This document shows, in pieces, positions 16,926 to 24,058 of a stretch of 64,000 nt of DNA. The stretch is from Acidovorax sp. 210-6 (lineage in GTDB: Bacteria > Pseudomonadota > Gammaproteobacteria > Burkholderiales > Burkholderiaceae_C): positions 2,852,001 to 2,916,000 of the forward strand of contig NZ_JAACJE010000001.1 of the NCBI RefSeq assembly GCF_010020825.1, in the 5' to 3' direction. Position numbers and translations under genes: made by a program. Numbering within the stretch: position 1 is the first letter of the stretch; each line of letters starts with the position of its first letter. The notes beneath the pieces were generated by a model. That model saw nothing but the letters and a program-made list of their open reading frames with translations. It searched no databases and had not been told where the DNA came from.

Positions 16926-17573
16926 TCAGTCCGCCTCGATGCCAGCGCGCAGCGCCGCAGCCAGCACCGTATCGCGCAAACGGGCGTTCCGTGCCAACGG
17001 CCCGCCGATCCGGCGCCCGCCTAGCACACCGGCCAGCCGGTCGCCAAACAGCGCCAGCGCAGAATCGCGGTCCCGCTGGCGCGACATCCACAGCAAGCCA
17101 TCGATATCGTCGAACTGCCGGTGCAGCGCCTGGGCCCACAAGGCGGTGTCCCGGTAGTCGCGCGACGGGCTTGCGATCAGTTCCTGCTTGGGCACCTTCA
17201 GGCGATGCAGCCCTTCGCTCGTGAGGTCCACGAGCTTCAGGTCGCGGGCGGGCACGAGTTCACCATGGCCGCGGTGCGCGAATTCGTCGAGGTCCACGAA
17301 CTTGTCGGGCGCGTCGATCGGCACTTCGTGGAACACGGTCTCGAAGATCGCGCAGTCCAGCGTCGCGCCGCCGTACAGGTACGGCACGACCTGGCCACTC
17401 GCGTCGTGGATCGGCGCGAAGCGCGTCGGCTTGCGCAGTTGACCGGCCGCGTCCACCCCCGGATTGAAGCTCTCGGGGGCGAACGCGGTGTCGTGGATGA
17501 CGTGGATCACCTGGCCGGCTGGCCAGCGATCGAACAGGGGATCGAGCGGCGGGACCGGCGCGCGACAGCTCAA
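16926..17573 (-). CDS. RES-domain toxin
   Basis: A 215-residue RES-family protein, the toxin of RES/Xre systems; characterised members deplete or modify NAD+ with an ADP-ribosyltransferase-like fold. The conserved arginine (Arg51 in PTRFAP) and glutamate (Glu78 in IFETVFHEV) of the active site are present, with a tyrosine at YLYGGATLDCA. Translation starts at a TTG that overlaps the antitoxin's TGA stop, so the toxin is translationally coupled to the upstream antitoxin. The gene is the second in a two-gene operon. Confidence 0.88.
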   Translation of the reverse strand: MSCRAPVPPLDPLFDRWPAGQVIHVIHDTAFAPESFNPGVDAAGQLRKPTRFAPIHDASGQVVPYLYGGATLDCAIFETVFHEVPIDAPDKFVDLDEFAHRGHGELVPARDLKLVDLTSEGLHRLKVPKQELIASPSRDYRDTALWAQALHRQFDDIDGLLWMSRQRDRDSALALFGDRLAGVLGGRRIGGPLARNARLRDTVLAAALRAGIEAD

Positions 17574-18238
17574 GCCGCGCTCCCCTGGGCATCGCGCTGC
17601 GCGGTTTCGACGACGGCCTGCGGGTCACTGGCCAGCAGATCGACCGGGCGCGCACTGCCCGGCAGCCCGCCATTGTTCGAGGCGAACCACAGCGCCAGCT
17701 TCCAGGACGATTTGCGGCTACCGAAGGCTTCCAGCACGTCCTGGACCGCCTTGATCGGTTTACCGTTCTCGAACTGGAAGGCCGGGTAGACATCGCGTTC
17801 ACGCGCCGCCTTGTCCGGGTGCGACACGGCGAACACCTGGCGGCGCTTGCGCCAGTTGTCGGCCAGCGCCGCACGGTTGCTCGCCTGCGAGCCGTTGGCG
17901 TCGGCCAGTTGCTCGGCGGTGAAGAAGCCGAACTCGTTGAGCAAGCGCGCATGGCGGGCGGCAAGCCGCTGCGCCATCTCCAGATCGGTGGCGCTGGGCG
18001 CGAGCATGCGCGCAGCCATGAAGTCGACCATTTCCGCCATGCGGCGCTCGCGCACCGCGGCCACCTTCTCGGCGAGCAGCCGGTCCAGCAGCGGCAACGA
18101 TGCCAGCAGCGTCCTGGATGCCGCCTCGTCCGCCACTTCCAACACGAAGGCCTGGCCTGCGTGCGACGGGCGACCGCGCCCCTCATGGCGCACCGTAAGT
18201 ACGTCGCCCTGCAGCGCGAGAGAGGCTGCTTTGCCCAT
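17570..18238 (-). CDS. Xre/MbcA/ParS-type antitoxin of the RES toxin
   Basis: A 222-residue antitoxin that should bind and block the RES toxin and repress the operon. AGGAG eight bases before the ATG at 18238 decides the start; an in-frame GTG at 18247 lies directly on that site. The C-terminal part (AVQDVLEAFGSRKSSWKLAL, then LWFASNNGGL and a PVDLL segment) matches the toxin-binding domain found C-terminally in this family. The region around NEFGFFTAEQLADANG may be the DNA-binding part. It is longer than the common ~130-150-residue Xre-type partner. Confidence 0.82.
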   Translation of the reverse strand: MGKAASLALQGDVLTVRHEGRGRPSHAGQAFVLEVADEAASRTLLASLPLLDRLLAEKVAAVRERRMAEMVDFMAARMLAPSATDLEMAQRLAARHARLLNEFGFFTAEQLADANGSQASNRAALADNWRKRRQVFAVSHPDKAARERDVYPAFQFENGKPIKAVQDVLEAFGSRKSSWKLALWFASNNGGLPGSARPVDLLASDPQAVVETAQRDAQGSAA

Positions 18239-18262
18239 GACATGCACTCCTATCGACCTTGT

Positions 18263-18298
18263 TGATGAAATTCTAGTTCATCAGATCATTTTGGTCAA
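18263..18298 (-). promoter_or_regulatory. Promoter and operator of the RES/Xre operon
   Basis: Reading leftward, TTGACC (18298-18293) and TAGAAT (18275-18270) are spaced by 17 bases, a good sigma-70 promoter. A perfect inverted repeat TGATGAA-N7-TTCATCA (18263-18283) covers the -10 box, as expected for autorepression by the antitoxin. Confidence 0.7.
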
Positions 18299-18478
18299 AA
18301 CACCTACAAAAGATCCTCGGGGCGTGATGTATCGGCAGGTCCCGCTTCGCCACCATCAATCGTCGAACCTGGCCATCCCTTCCCGCTGAAACCGCCCTGG
18401 GCCACTTCCCGGTGACGCGGACAGGAAGCAAACTGACACGGCTTCCCTGGCTGCGGTCCCTGCCGACCGTCCAGCCCA

Positions 18479-18513
18479 CCCGAGTTCTTCGGGCGTCGCG
18501 GTCGTTACCCGCC
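18479..18513 (+). promoter_or_regulatory. Repeated two-hairpin leader element, copy C
   Basis: Stem 1 is CCCGA/TCGGG around GTTCT; stem 2 is GCGG/CCGC with loop TCGTTAC. It lies 169 bp upstream of the ATG at 18683. No other gene is seen in 18299-18682. Confidence 0.8.
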
Positions 18514-18682
18514 CAACGCAGCTCCGCTGCCAAGCACCGCGCCGGGTTCTCCGGCCCCAGTTTCCGCGCCGATCCGGCGCCGCTCCGTTTTTTTCACCCA
18601 TCCCGCGGCCCATCGCCGCGCCATGCCGTGCCATGTCCGTTCGCGGGCCTGGTCGCGGCCCACCCATTCAGAAAGGCCATCC

Positions 18683-19303
18683 ATGACCACTGTCGCCGAA
18701 ACCCTCTGCGCCATCGAGCGCCGCGCCGAGCGCGCCATCGTGCAGGAGTTGCGTCTGATGACGCAGGAGATTCTTGCCATGCGGACCCAGCTCACGCTCG
18801 CGGACCGCGCGCACGCCGATGCGCTGTTGCTCAAGCTGACCCACCTGGAACGCTGCCAGCAGGTCGATACCGTCGCGCCCTGCCCCATCGCGCCGTCCGC
18901 CGCGTCCACCGGGCAAGGGTTTCCCATGCTCCCGATCGACTCGCTGGAACCGCTGCAGCCGGACCGCTACCTGGTCCATCTCTACGGCCACGAACTGGGC
19001 GATCTGGAGCGCGCGGTCCTCGTCGAGACACTGGCCTCGGCCGCCCAATTGGTGCGCCAGCACCAAGCCGAGCGGCCCCAACTGGTATGGGAAGTGACCC
19101 ACAACACCACCACGGGCGAACTGGCTTTCCTGGGTGATGACGACACGCTCGTCGCCAGCATCTCGCCCTGCGAGCCGCTCACGCCGGAAGTGCAGCCGCT
19201 GGTCGCCGACGCCTGCAAAGAGTTCTGCAAGGGAAGCCTGACGGCACTGCGGTGCCTGTTCATCACCCCCGTGCAGGCGCAGCCGGAGCCTCTGGCCGCC
19301 TGA
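18683..19303 (+). CDS. ICE-type hypothetical protein (206 aa)
   Basis: No function is recognised. It starts MTTVAETLCAIERRAERAI behind AGAAAGG. The first ~65 residues are one long amphipathic helical stretch, probably a coiled coil. An alanine/proline linker follows, and then an alpha/beta domain (RYLVHLYGHELGDLERAVLV, PQLVWEVTHNTTTGELAFLG). There are no membrane segments. Leader copy C precedes it and the next gene lies 139 bp downstream. Confidence 0.72.
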   Translation: MTTVAETLCAIERRAERAIVQELRLMTQEILAMRTQLTLADRAHADALLLKLTHLERCQQVDTVAPCPIAPSAASTGQGFPMLPIDSLEPLQPDRYLVHLYGHELGDLERAVLVETLASAAQLVRQHQAERPQLVWEVTHNTTTGELAFLGDDDTLVASISPCEPLTPEVQPLVADACKEFCKGSLTALRCLFITPVQAQPEPLAA

Positions 19304-19442
19304 AACTGCGGCGCGCGGGTGCCTTTGTGCCCGCCGTTGATTCCAACACCCCCCGGGGCTCGCCCCGTGGGGCGGGCTCCTTCGCACCACACAGTGCGCT
19401 TCGCCACTGCACGCCTGCGCGCTGCGGCGGCCAGGAGACCCC

Positions 19443-19904
19443 ATGTCCTTACTACCTTTCGAGAATCTCAAGGCGCGCGCCAAGCGCGCCCTGGACACCC
19501 GGATCGCCCGCTGCGACCCTTTGCTGCACGGCATCGGCTTCGATTCCGAAGCCGCATGCCTCGCGCTGATTCCCTGCGCCGTGCTGGACGACGATGAGCG
19601 CGCGTCACTGCGAACCATGGCCCGGAACGCCCGTGATGGCTCGGACCTTGCGCAGCGCGCCCGCATGCACGCCGAAGCGAACCGCTCCGACTGGTCGCAG
19701 TGGCTGCAGCGCATACGCCAGACGGGCCATCACCGCATCAACCAGTGGGACGTGCGCTGCGTCAAAGGGCTGATCGCGCACTTTCCCGAGTGTGTAAGCC
19801 AGCGCCAGCGCCGTGCCGCCATCGCCTGTCATGTGGACGATGAGACCGACGCCTGGATGCTTGCTTTCGCGGACGCACCGCGACGCACGGAGATCGGGCC
19901 ATGA
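19443..19904 (+). CDS. ICE-type hypothetical protein (153 aa)
   Basis: No function is recognised. CCAGGAGACCCC precedes the ATG. The protein is largely helical and charged, with conserved-looking tryptophans (SDWSQWLQRIRQ) and a cysteine-containing HFPECVSQRQRR segment. The stop overlaps the next start (ATGA). A short GGGGC/GCCCC hairpin at 19355-19366 lies in its leader. It belongs to the row of small rightward ICE genes. Confidence 0.72.
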   Translation: MSLLPFENLKARAKRALDTRIARCDPLLHGIGFDSEAACLALIPCAVLDDDERASLRTMARNARDGSDLAQRARMHAEANRSDWSQWLQRIRQTGHHRINQWDVRCVKGLIAHFPECVSQRQRRAAIACHVDDETDAWMLAFADAPRRTEIGP

Positions 19905-20194
19905 ATTTCTGTACACGATCCGACCCGCCCGTTCCAGACCTGAGCTGGAGCGACGACGGCTGGTTCACACAGTTCCTGCCCAACACCAAGGCGGGCGAGG
20001 ACGCCTGGCGTGTGATGGCAACGCACACGGACGGCACCGGCAAGGTGCTCTCCGTCCACGCGGCGGACACCATCCGCCAGCTTCGCGCGAAGGGATACAC
20101 CGTCGCCAAGGCAAGGCGCACCGGCAAACGCTCCGGTGCTAACGACGACGCCTTGCTGGCAGAACTCGCGAAACCGCAAGCGCCGCGCTCATAG
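19901..20194 (+). CDS. ICE-type hypothetical protein (97 aa)
   Basis: No function is recognised. The start overlaps the end of the 19443 gene. The sequence has a tryptophan-rich N-terminus (DLSWSDDGWFTQFLPN) and a basic C-terminus (VAKARRTGKRSGAND), compatible with a small regulatory or nucleic-acid-contacting protein. A rho-independent terminator lies 105 bp downstream, so this is the last gene of its transcript. Confidence 0.7.
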   Translation: MNFCTRSDPPVPDLSWSDDGWFTQFLPNTKAGEDAWRVMATHTDGTGKVLSVHAADTIRQLRAKGYTVAKARRTGKRSGANDDALLAELAKPQAPRS

Positions 20195-20298
20195 CAGCCG
20201 CGCTCCACGGCTGGTAGCACAACAGCCCGCTCGCGCCATGGCCGCTCGCGGCAGCGCGAAAAGCACACGGTACCGCCGCAAGCGGCACCGCCACCCTG

Positions 20299-20327
20299 GC
20301 CCGCCGTTCACCGGCGGGCGTTTTCTT
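20299..20327 (+). terminator. Rho-independent terminator
   Basis: GCCCGCCG pairs with CGGCGGGC around a short loop, followed by GTTTTCTT. It ends the transcript carrying 18683-20194. Confidence 0.8.
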
Positions 20328-20389
20328 GACCCCGAGGGGCACCGACGCCCCGCGGGGGCGCGTGCGCCTCATTTTGATGAGGAAGCAAC

Positions 20390-20845
20390 ATGCACGATTC
20401 CATCCAAACGGAGGGCGCACCGCTCTCCGAAGAAGAACGCATCGCCGCCAACCGCACGGCGATTTTCTCCGCGCTGCGCGACGAAGGCGTCCTGCGGGCT
20501 GCGGTCAGCTACACCGGCTCCGGCGACTCGGGCGGCCCGGAGGGCGTCCGTTTCGAGATGCCGGACGGTCCCCGTGAGCTGGACGAGATGCCAATGGCAC
20601 CGCAGTACGTGGAGTCCAGCCAGTACGTCGACGGCGCATGGCAGACCACGGTCAGCCTGGACGACAGGCCGCTCGACGACGCGCTCACCGACTTCGCGAT
20701 GGATGCGGTCGAGCAATACTTCGGCGGCTGGGAAAACGAAAGCGGTGCCTCGGGCGAAGTGGTGTTCGATGCCACGGCATCCACCGTGGTCATCGAGCAC
20801 AACAGCTATTTCATCGACTCCGAATACTCGGAGATCCGCGTATGA
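20390..20845 (+). CDS. Acidic ICE-type hypothetical protein (151 aa), DUF6878-like
   Basis: The protein is strongly acidic and ends with an NSYFIDSEYSEIRV tail preceded by FAMDAVEQYFGGWENESGAS. This pattern resembles the DUF6878 family, found mainly on mobile elements; the family name is from memory and should be checked. The function is unknown. GATGAGGAAGC gives the ribosome binding site, and a GGGGC/GCCCC hairpin (20336-20351) precedes it. The last four bases overlap the next ATG. A DNA-mimic role is conceivable from the charge only. Confidence 0.72.
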   Translation: MHDSIQTEGAPLSEEERIAANRTAIFSALRDEGVLRAAVSYTGSGDSGGPEGVRFEMPDGPRELDEMPMAPQYVESSQYVDGAWQTTVSLDDRPLDDALTDFAMDAVEQYFGGWENESGASGEVVFDATASTVVIEHNSYFIDSEYSEIRV

Positions 20846-21600
20846 AGGCGCACGTCTCGCTTGCCTGCTGGCCGGGCCTGCGGCATGAAGCGGCGGCAGC
20901 GTTGCTGTGCGACCCGATCGAGGAACCGCTGTTCGGGCGGCTTTCGGCTGAACACGTCCAGTTGGTACCGCAGAGCCTGGGCTGCCTGGACGAAGCGCTG
21001 GCCGATGCGCTGTGCGCCGCCCATCCGGGCACGCGTTTTCGGCTGCATGCCAACGTCCAGGTACTCCCCAGGCGCCGACTGGCCGACCTCAGCGGCTTCG
21101 CGCTGCACGCCGACTGGTTCGCGCAGGCCGCGCGCATCAGCCAGCGGCTGGAGGCACCGGCGTACACGGCGCATGCCGGACGCCGCTGCGAAGCGGATCT
21201 GCCCCGCATGCTGGACGACGCGCGCCGCTGCGCCGACCTGTTCGGCTGCCCGGTCGGCGTCGAAGGCCACTACCCCTCGGCCGGCGATGTCTGGCTGGTG
21301 TCGAGCTGGGCAGAGTACCGCGCGGTGTTCGAGTCCGACGTGCCTTACGCGCTCGACCTCTCGCACCTGCACATCCTGGCGACCCGCACGGGCTGCCACG
21401 AGGCCACGCTGGTGGCCGAGATGCTGGCCTGCGAGCGCTGCATCGAGATCCATGTCAGCGACAACGACGGCCAAGGCGACTGGCACCAGGTCTGCGCAGA
21501 GCCGCCCTGGTGGCACCCACTGCTGCAGCACATCCATCCCCACGCGGTGGTGTTTTCCGAAGGCAACCACCGCAGAGCAAGGAACAACCATGTCCACTGA
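20842..21600 (+). CDS. TIM-barrel protein, sugar isomerase/AP-endonuclease-2-like
   Basis: A 252-residue protein whose strand-end motifs suggest a xylose-isomerase-like TIM barrel: VEGHYPS (metal-ligand Glu/His), YALDLSHLHI (Asp/His), CIEIHVSDNDGQGDWH and a final VVFSEGNHR. These acidic and histidine residues at C-terminal strand ends would hold divalent metals. Members include epimerases, endonuclease IV and DUF692 metallo-oxidases, so the reaction cannot be named. It overlaps both neighbours by four and eleven bases, in a three-gene coupled unit. An enzyme fold among ICE small proteins is unexpected. Confidence 0.6.
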   Translation: MKAHVSLACWPGLRHEAAAALLCDPIEEPLFGRLSAEHVQLVPQSLGCLDEALADALCAAHPGTRFRLHANVQVLPRRRLADLSGFALHADWFAQAARISQRLEAPAYTAHAGRRCEADLPRMLDDARRCADLFGCPVGVEGHYPSAGDVWLVSSWAEYRAVFESDVPYALDLSHLHILATRTGCHEATLVAEMLACERCIEIHVSDNDGQGDWHQVCAEPPWWHPLLQHIHPHAVVFSEGNHRRARNNHVH

Positions 21601-22129
21601 AAATCCCCAACAGCACCCCACTTTCCTGGCGCAGGCCGACGGCACGCTGGCCCTCAACCAGGCCGGCATCGAACTCCAGACCCGCTACCGTCAGGTGAAA
21701 GCCGAGCACGACGCTCTGGATGCAAGCTGGGCCGGCGCCTTCCTGGCGCGGCTGTTCGCACAGCATGCCTGGCTGGACGCCGTGAGGCTGTCCTTCGCGG
21801 TTTCCGCCGAGTACGACGATAGCGGGGGCTACTTCCGCTCCATCTCCTGCCACATCCTGTCGGCGTGCGCCGTGCCGCAGCATCCCCTGCCTGAAGAACT
21901 GCTCACGGAGGGAGAATTCGACTCGGACACCGCCGAGCAGATCGTCGAGCAAGAAATCGAGGACAGCGAGTTCGATCTCTATACGTGCCTCTCGGAGACT
22001 CCCAGCGGCTACGACGATCTCGACCTGACGCTGGAGCGCAAGCCCATTGCGGAATTGCTGTGTGCCAGCCCCATCGACGGGCATGCGGCATTCCGTGCCT
22101 GGGGACTGGGGCAGGCCACCACCCGATAG
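21590..22129 (+). CDS. ICE-type hypothetical protein (179 aa)
   Basis: No function is recognised. The ATG lies eleven bases inside the preceding gene. The N-terminal half is helical (IELQTRYRQVKAEHDALDAS). The middle is beta-rich (LSFAVSAEYDDSGGYFRSIS), and a very acidic stretch follows (EFDSDTAEQIVEQEIEDSEF). No membrane segment or known motif is seen. It is the last gene of the 20390-22129 unit. Confidence 0.7.
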   Translation: MSTENPQQHPTFLAQADGTLALNQAGIELQTRYRQVKAEHDALDASWAGAFLARLFAQHAWLDAVRLSFAVSAEYDDSGGYFRSISCHILSACAVPQHPLPEELLTEGEFDSDTAEQIVEQEIEDSEFDLYTCLSETPSGYDDLDLTLERKPIAELLCASPIDGHAAFRAWGLGQATTR

Positions 22130-22329
22130 CACCATGGCGGGTTCGCGCAAGACGCCGGCCCGCACGGTTTCGCAGCCCTGCGCTCCGCAGCCTGCGGCAG
22201 CGGCCATCGCGCCACCCGCGATCGGCGAGCATTTCCGCCGCTGTTCCGTGGCGCCGCTCGGGGGCGCGGACACCACGCCCGCGCCACGGCCACACTGGAC
22301 CTGCTTCCATCGCCCCCCTGTGGGGGCTT

Positions 22330-22367
22330 CCGGCGCTCTGCGCTGGCGGCGCGGCCGTTACCCGCCC
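22330..22367 (+). promoter_or_regulatory. Repeated two-hairpin leader element, copy D
   Basis: Stem 1 is CCGGCGC/GCGCTGG (one G-U pair) around TCT; stem 2 is GCGG/CCGC with loop CCGTTAC, the only loop with C at its first position. It lies 99 bp before the ATG at 22467. Confidence 0.75.
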
Positions 22368-22414
22368 CTTGCCTTCAACGCGCCGGCCCTATCGCCGGCA
22401 CGTCCCTTCCATCC

Positions 22415-22450
22415 GGGAACACCGTTCCCGATGCTGGGCTGGTGTTTCCC
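22415..22450 (+). promoter_or_regulatory. Start-proximal switch-like hairpin (copy D leader)
   Basis: GGGAAC closes a hairpin with GTTCCC (22415-22429). Alternatively GGGAACACC can pair with GGTGTTTCCC (22441-22450), which abuts the CCGGAGAA ribosome binding site. Confidence 0.5.
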
Positions 22451-22466
22451 TCTCCGGAGAAAACCC

Positions 22467-22928
22467 ATGTCCTATCAAACCATGACCATCGGTGCCTCGC
22501 CCTGCGAGGAAAGCTGCGCCCAGGTGGGCCATCCCGACTACGAGGCGCGATCCCGGCGTGAATGCCTGGTCTTCCGGCGCATGCTCGAACGCCTGTTTCC
22601 CTTGGCCGATGATGTGCCCGCCCGGTTCGCCGTGATCAGCTCTCCCCACGAGTTCGGCACCTACCGCGAAGTCTGCGTGCGCTACGAAGACTCCGATGCC
22701 CGTGCCTGCGACCACGCCTATGCGGTCGAAGCGAACACGCCCGCCCAATGGGACGCGATCGCGCGCTACGAGCTCATCTGGATCGAACGCAAGGACCAAC
22801 TGCAGCGAGCAGTCCTGCGCGGCGATCTGCAGCCGCAGGAGGTACCGACGGTCTACCGCGGCAACGGCATCCCGGACCTGCCTGCGGATCACAGCTTCAG
22901 CGAACTGCTGACTACGTTTCCCCTGTAG
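22467..22928 (+). CDS. ICE-type hypothetical protein (153 aa)
   Basis: No function is recognised. CGGAGAAAACCC precedes the ATG. The N-terminus has two cysteines (SPCEESCAQVG). The rest is alpha/beta with a GTYREVCVRYED strand and long helices (WDAIARYELIWIERKDQLQ). It has no membrane segment. It is a single gene between leader copy D and the 23088 gene. Confidence 0.7.
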   Translation: MSYQTMTIGASPCEESCAQVGHPDYEARSRRECLVFRRMLERLFPLADDVPARFAVISSPHEFGTYREVCVRYEDSDARACDHAYAVEANTPAQWDAIARYELIWIERKDQLQRAVLRGDLQPQEVPTVYRGNGIPDLPADHSFSELLTTFPL

Positions 22929-23087
22929 TTCGCGAAAAGCACGGCGCCGCTGCATCGACGACAAAACAAGACTTTCACTGGTCTTGACCTTCTAACGGCC
23001 CGCAACCGTCTTCATTCCTCTCACCCACACCGGGGCCGTGTTGCCCCAGCGGGTGCCGCGGCCCTTCATTTTTTCCAAGGAAACCCC

Positions 23088-23393
23088 ATGGCACTCGCAG
23101 TTTTCATTCTTCCGTCACGAGCCCGTTTCACCTCAGGTCAGGTGGTTGTGACCACCGGCGTCGGCGCGCTGATCGGCGAAGGCAGGCTCGACCCGGCACC
23201 GTACCTTTACCGTCATTTTTGCGGCGACTGGGGCGATCTCGACGACTGCGATCGGTGCCTGAACGACGCCGCACTGCAGTCCGGTGAGGATCGGCTGTTC
23301 TCGTCCTACCAGGTCGCGCCCGACCTGAAGCTCTGGATCATCACCGAGTGGGACCGGAGCGTGACCACGCTATTGCTGCCCAGTGAATATTGA
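23088..23393 (+). CDS. ICE-type hypothetical protein (101 aa)
   Basis: No function is recognised. A small alpha/beta protein with VVVTTGVGALIGEGRLDPAP near residue 20 and a C-D-x-C pair (LDDCDRCLND). Its composition suggests a compact domain, possibly metal-binding through Cys/Asp/His. CCAAGGAAACCCC precedes the ATG and a GGGGC/GCCCC hairpin (23032-23047) lies in the leader. A degraded region follows. Confidence 0.68.
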   Translation: MALAVFILPSRARFTSGQVVVTTGVGALIGEGRLDPAPYLYRHFCGDWGDLDDCDRCLNDAALQSGEDRLFSSYQVAPDLKLWIITEWDRSVTTLLLPSEY

Positions 23394-23395
23394 TC

Positions 23396-23712
23396 TCAAT
23401 CAGCCTGGAAACCCCAGTGCTTGTCCAAAGCGGTTGCGAAGGACGAACACGCGGATTTGTCCAGGATGGCCAGGAAGTCCTCCCGGCTAACGGGCGGGGC
23501 CTTGAACCGTTGAGCATGCCGCCCAGCACCTTCGCCACCTCCGGCCCGACCTGGAGCAGTGCGGCCAGGAATGTGCCCGGATCCACGGAACGAACCGCGA
23601 GCTAGCGGCGCGAGGTGAGGCGTGCAATGTGGTGGCGGCGCAGTTGGCGGATCTGACTCCTCTGCTGGGCCGACTGGCCGAGGCGACGAACAAGAGCCGG
23701 GACTACCACTGA
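23396..23712. pseudogene. Junction of two gene fragments
   Basis: Leftward from 23586 a frame reads DPGTFLAALLQVGPEVAKVL and, after a frame change near 23510, FKAPPVSREDFLAILDKSAC to a stop at 23396. Rightward from about 23599 another frame reads GEACNVVAAQLADLTPLLGR and ends at 23712. Both look coding but neither is complete. The two truncated ends meet near 23590, as after a deletion or inversion. Confidence 0.4.
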
Positions 23713-23864
23713 CGGGGCAAGACGGCAGTCCGTCGCCACGGCAAACGGCCTGCCAATCCGGGCGGTGAGAGAGGCAACTACGCATCCAGCGCGACGCACA
23801 CCGGCAGCGCTCCCATACTGACCCGCGCATCCTGGCCACGGCCAACGCACGCCCTATGGGCGTT

Positions 23865-23900
23865 CCCGATCCCGCTCGGGCGTCGCGGTCGATACCCGCC
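23865..23900 (+). promoter_or_regulatory. Repeated two-hairpin leader element, copy E
   Basis: Stem 1 is CCCGA/TCGGG around TCCCGC; stem 2 is GCGG/CCGC with loop TCGATAC. It lies 158 bp before the ATG of the large methylase-helicase. Confidence 0.8.
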
Positions 23901-23999
23901 CCGCCGCCACGGCAGCCCTGAGCTGCCCGCCACCACACACCTTGGCTCCTCCGCCTGCGCGCAAGAGGCCAGGGCCGTGATCTTTCGTCCATCCCATCC

Positions 24000-24036
24000 G
24001 GGGAGCTCGCCTCCCCGATGGGTCGGTGCGTTCCCC
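24000..24036 (+). promoter_or_regulatory. Start-proximal switch-like hairpin (copy E leader)
   Basis: GGGGAG closes a hairpin with CTCCCC (24000-24016). GGGGAGC could instead pair with GTTCCCC (24030-24036) just upstream of the CGGAGAA ribosome binding site. Confidence 0.5.
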
Positions 24037-24058
24037 GCCTTCCTTCGGAGAACCACCG

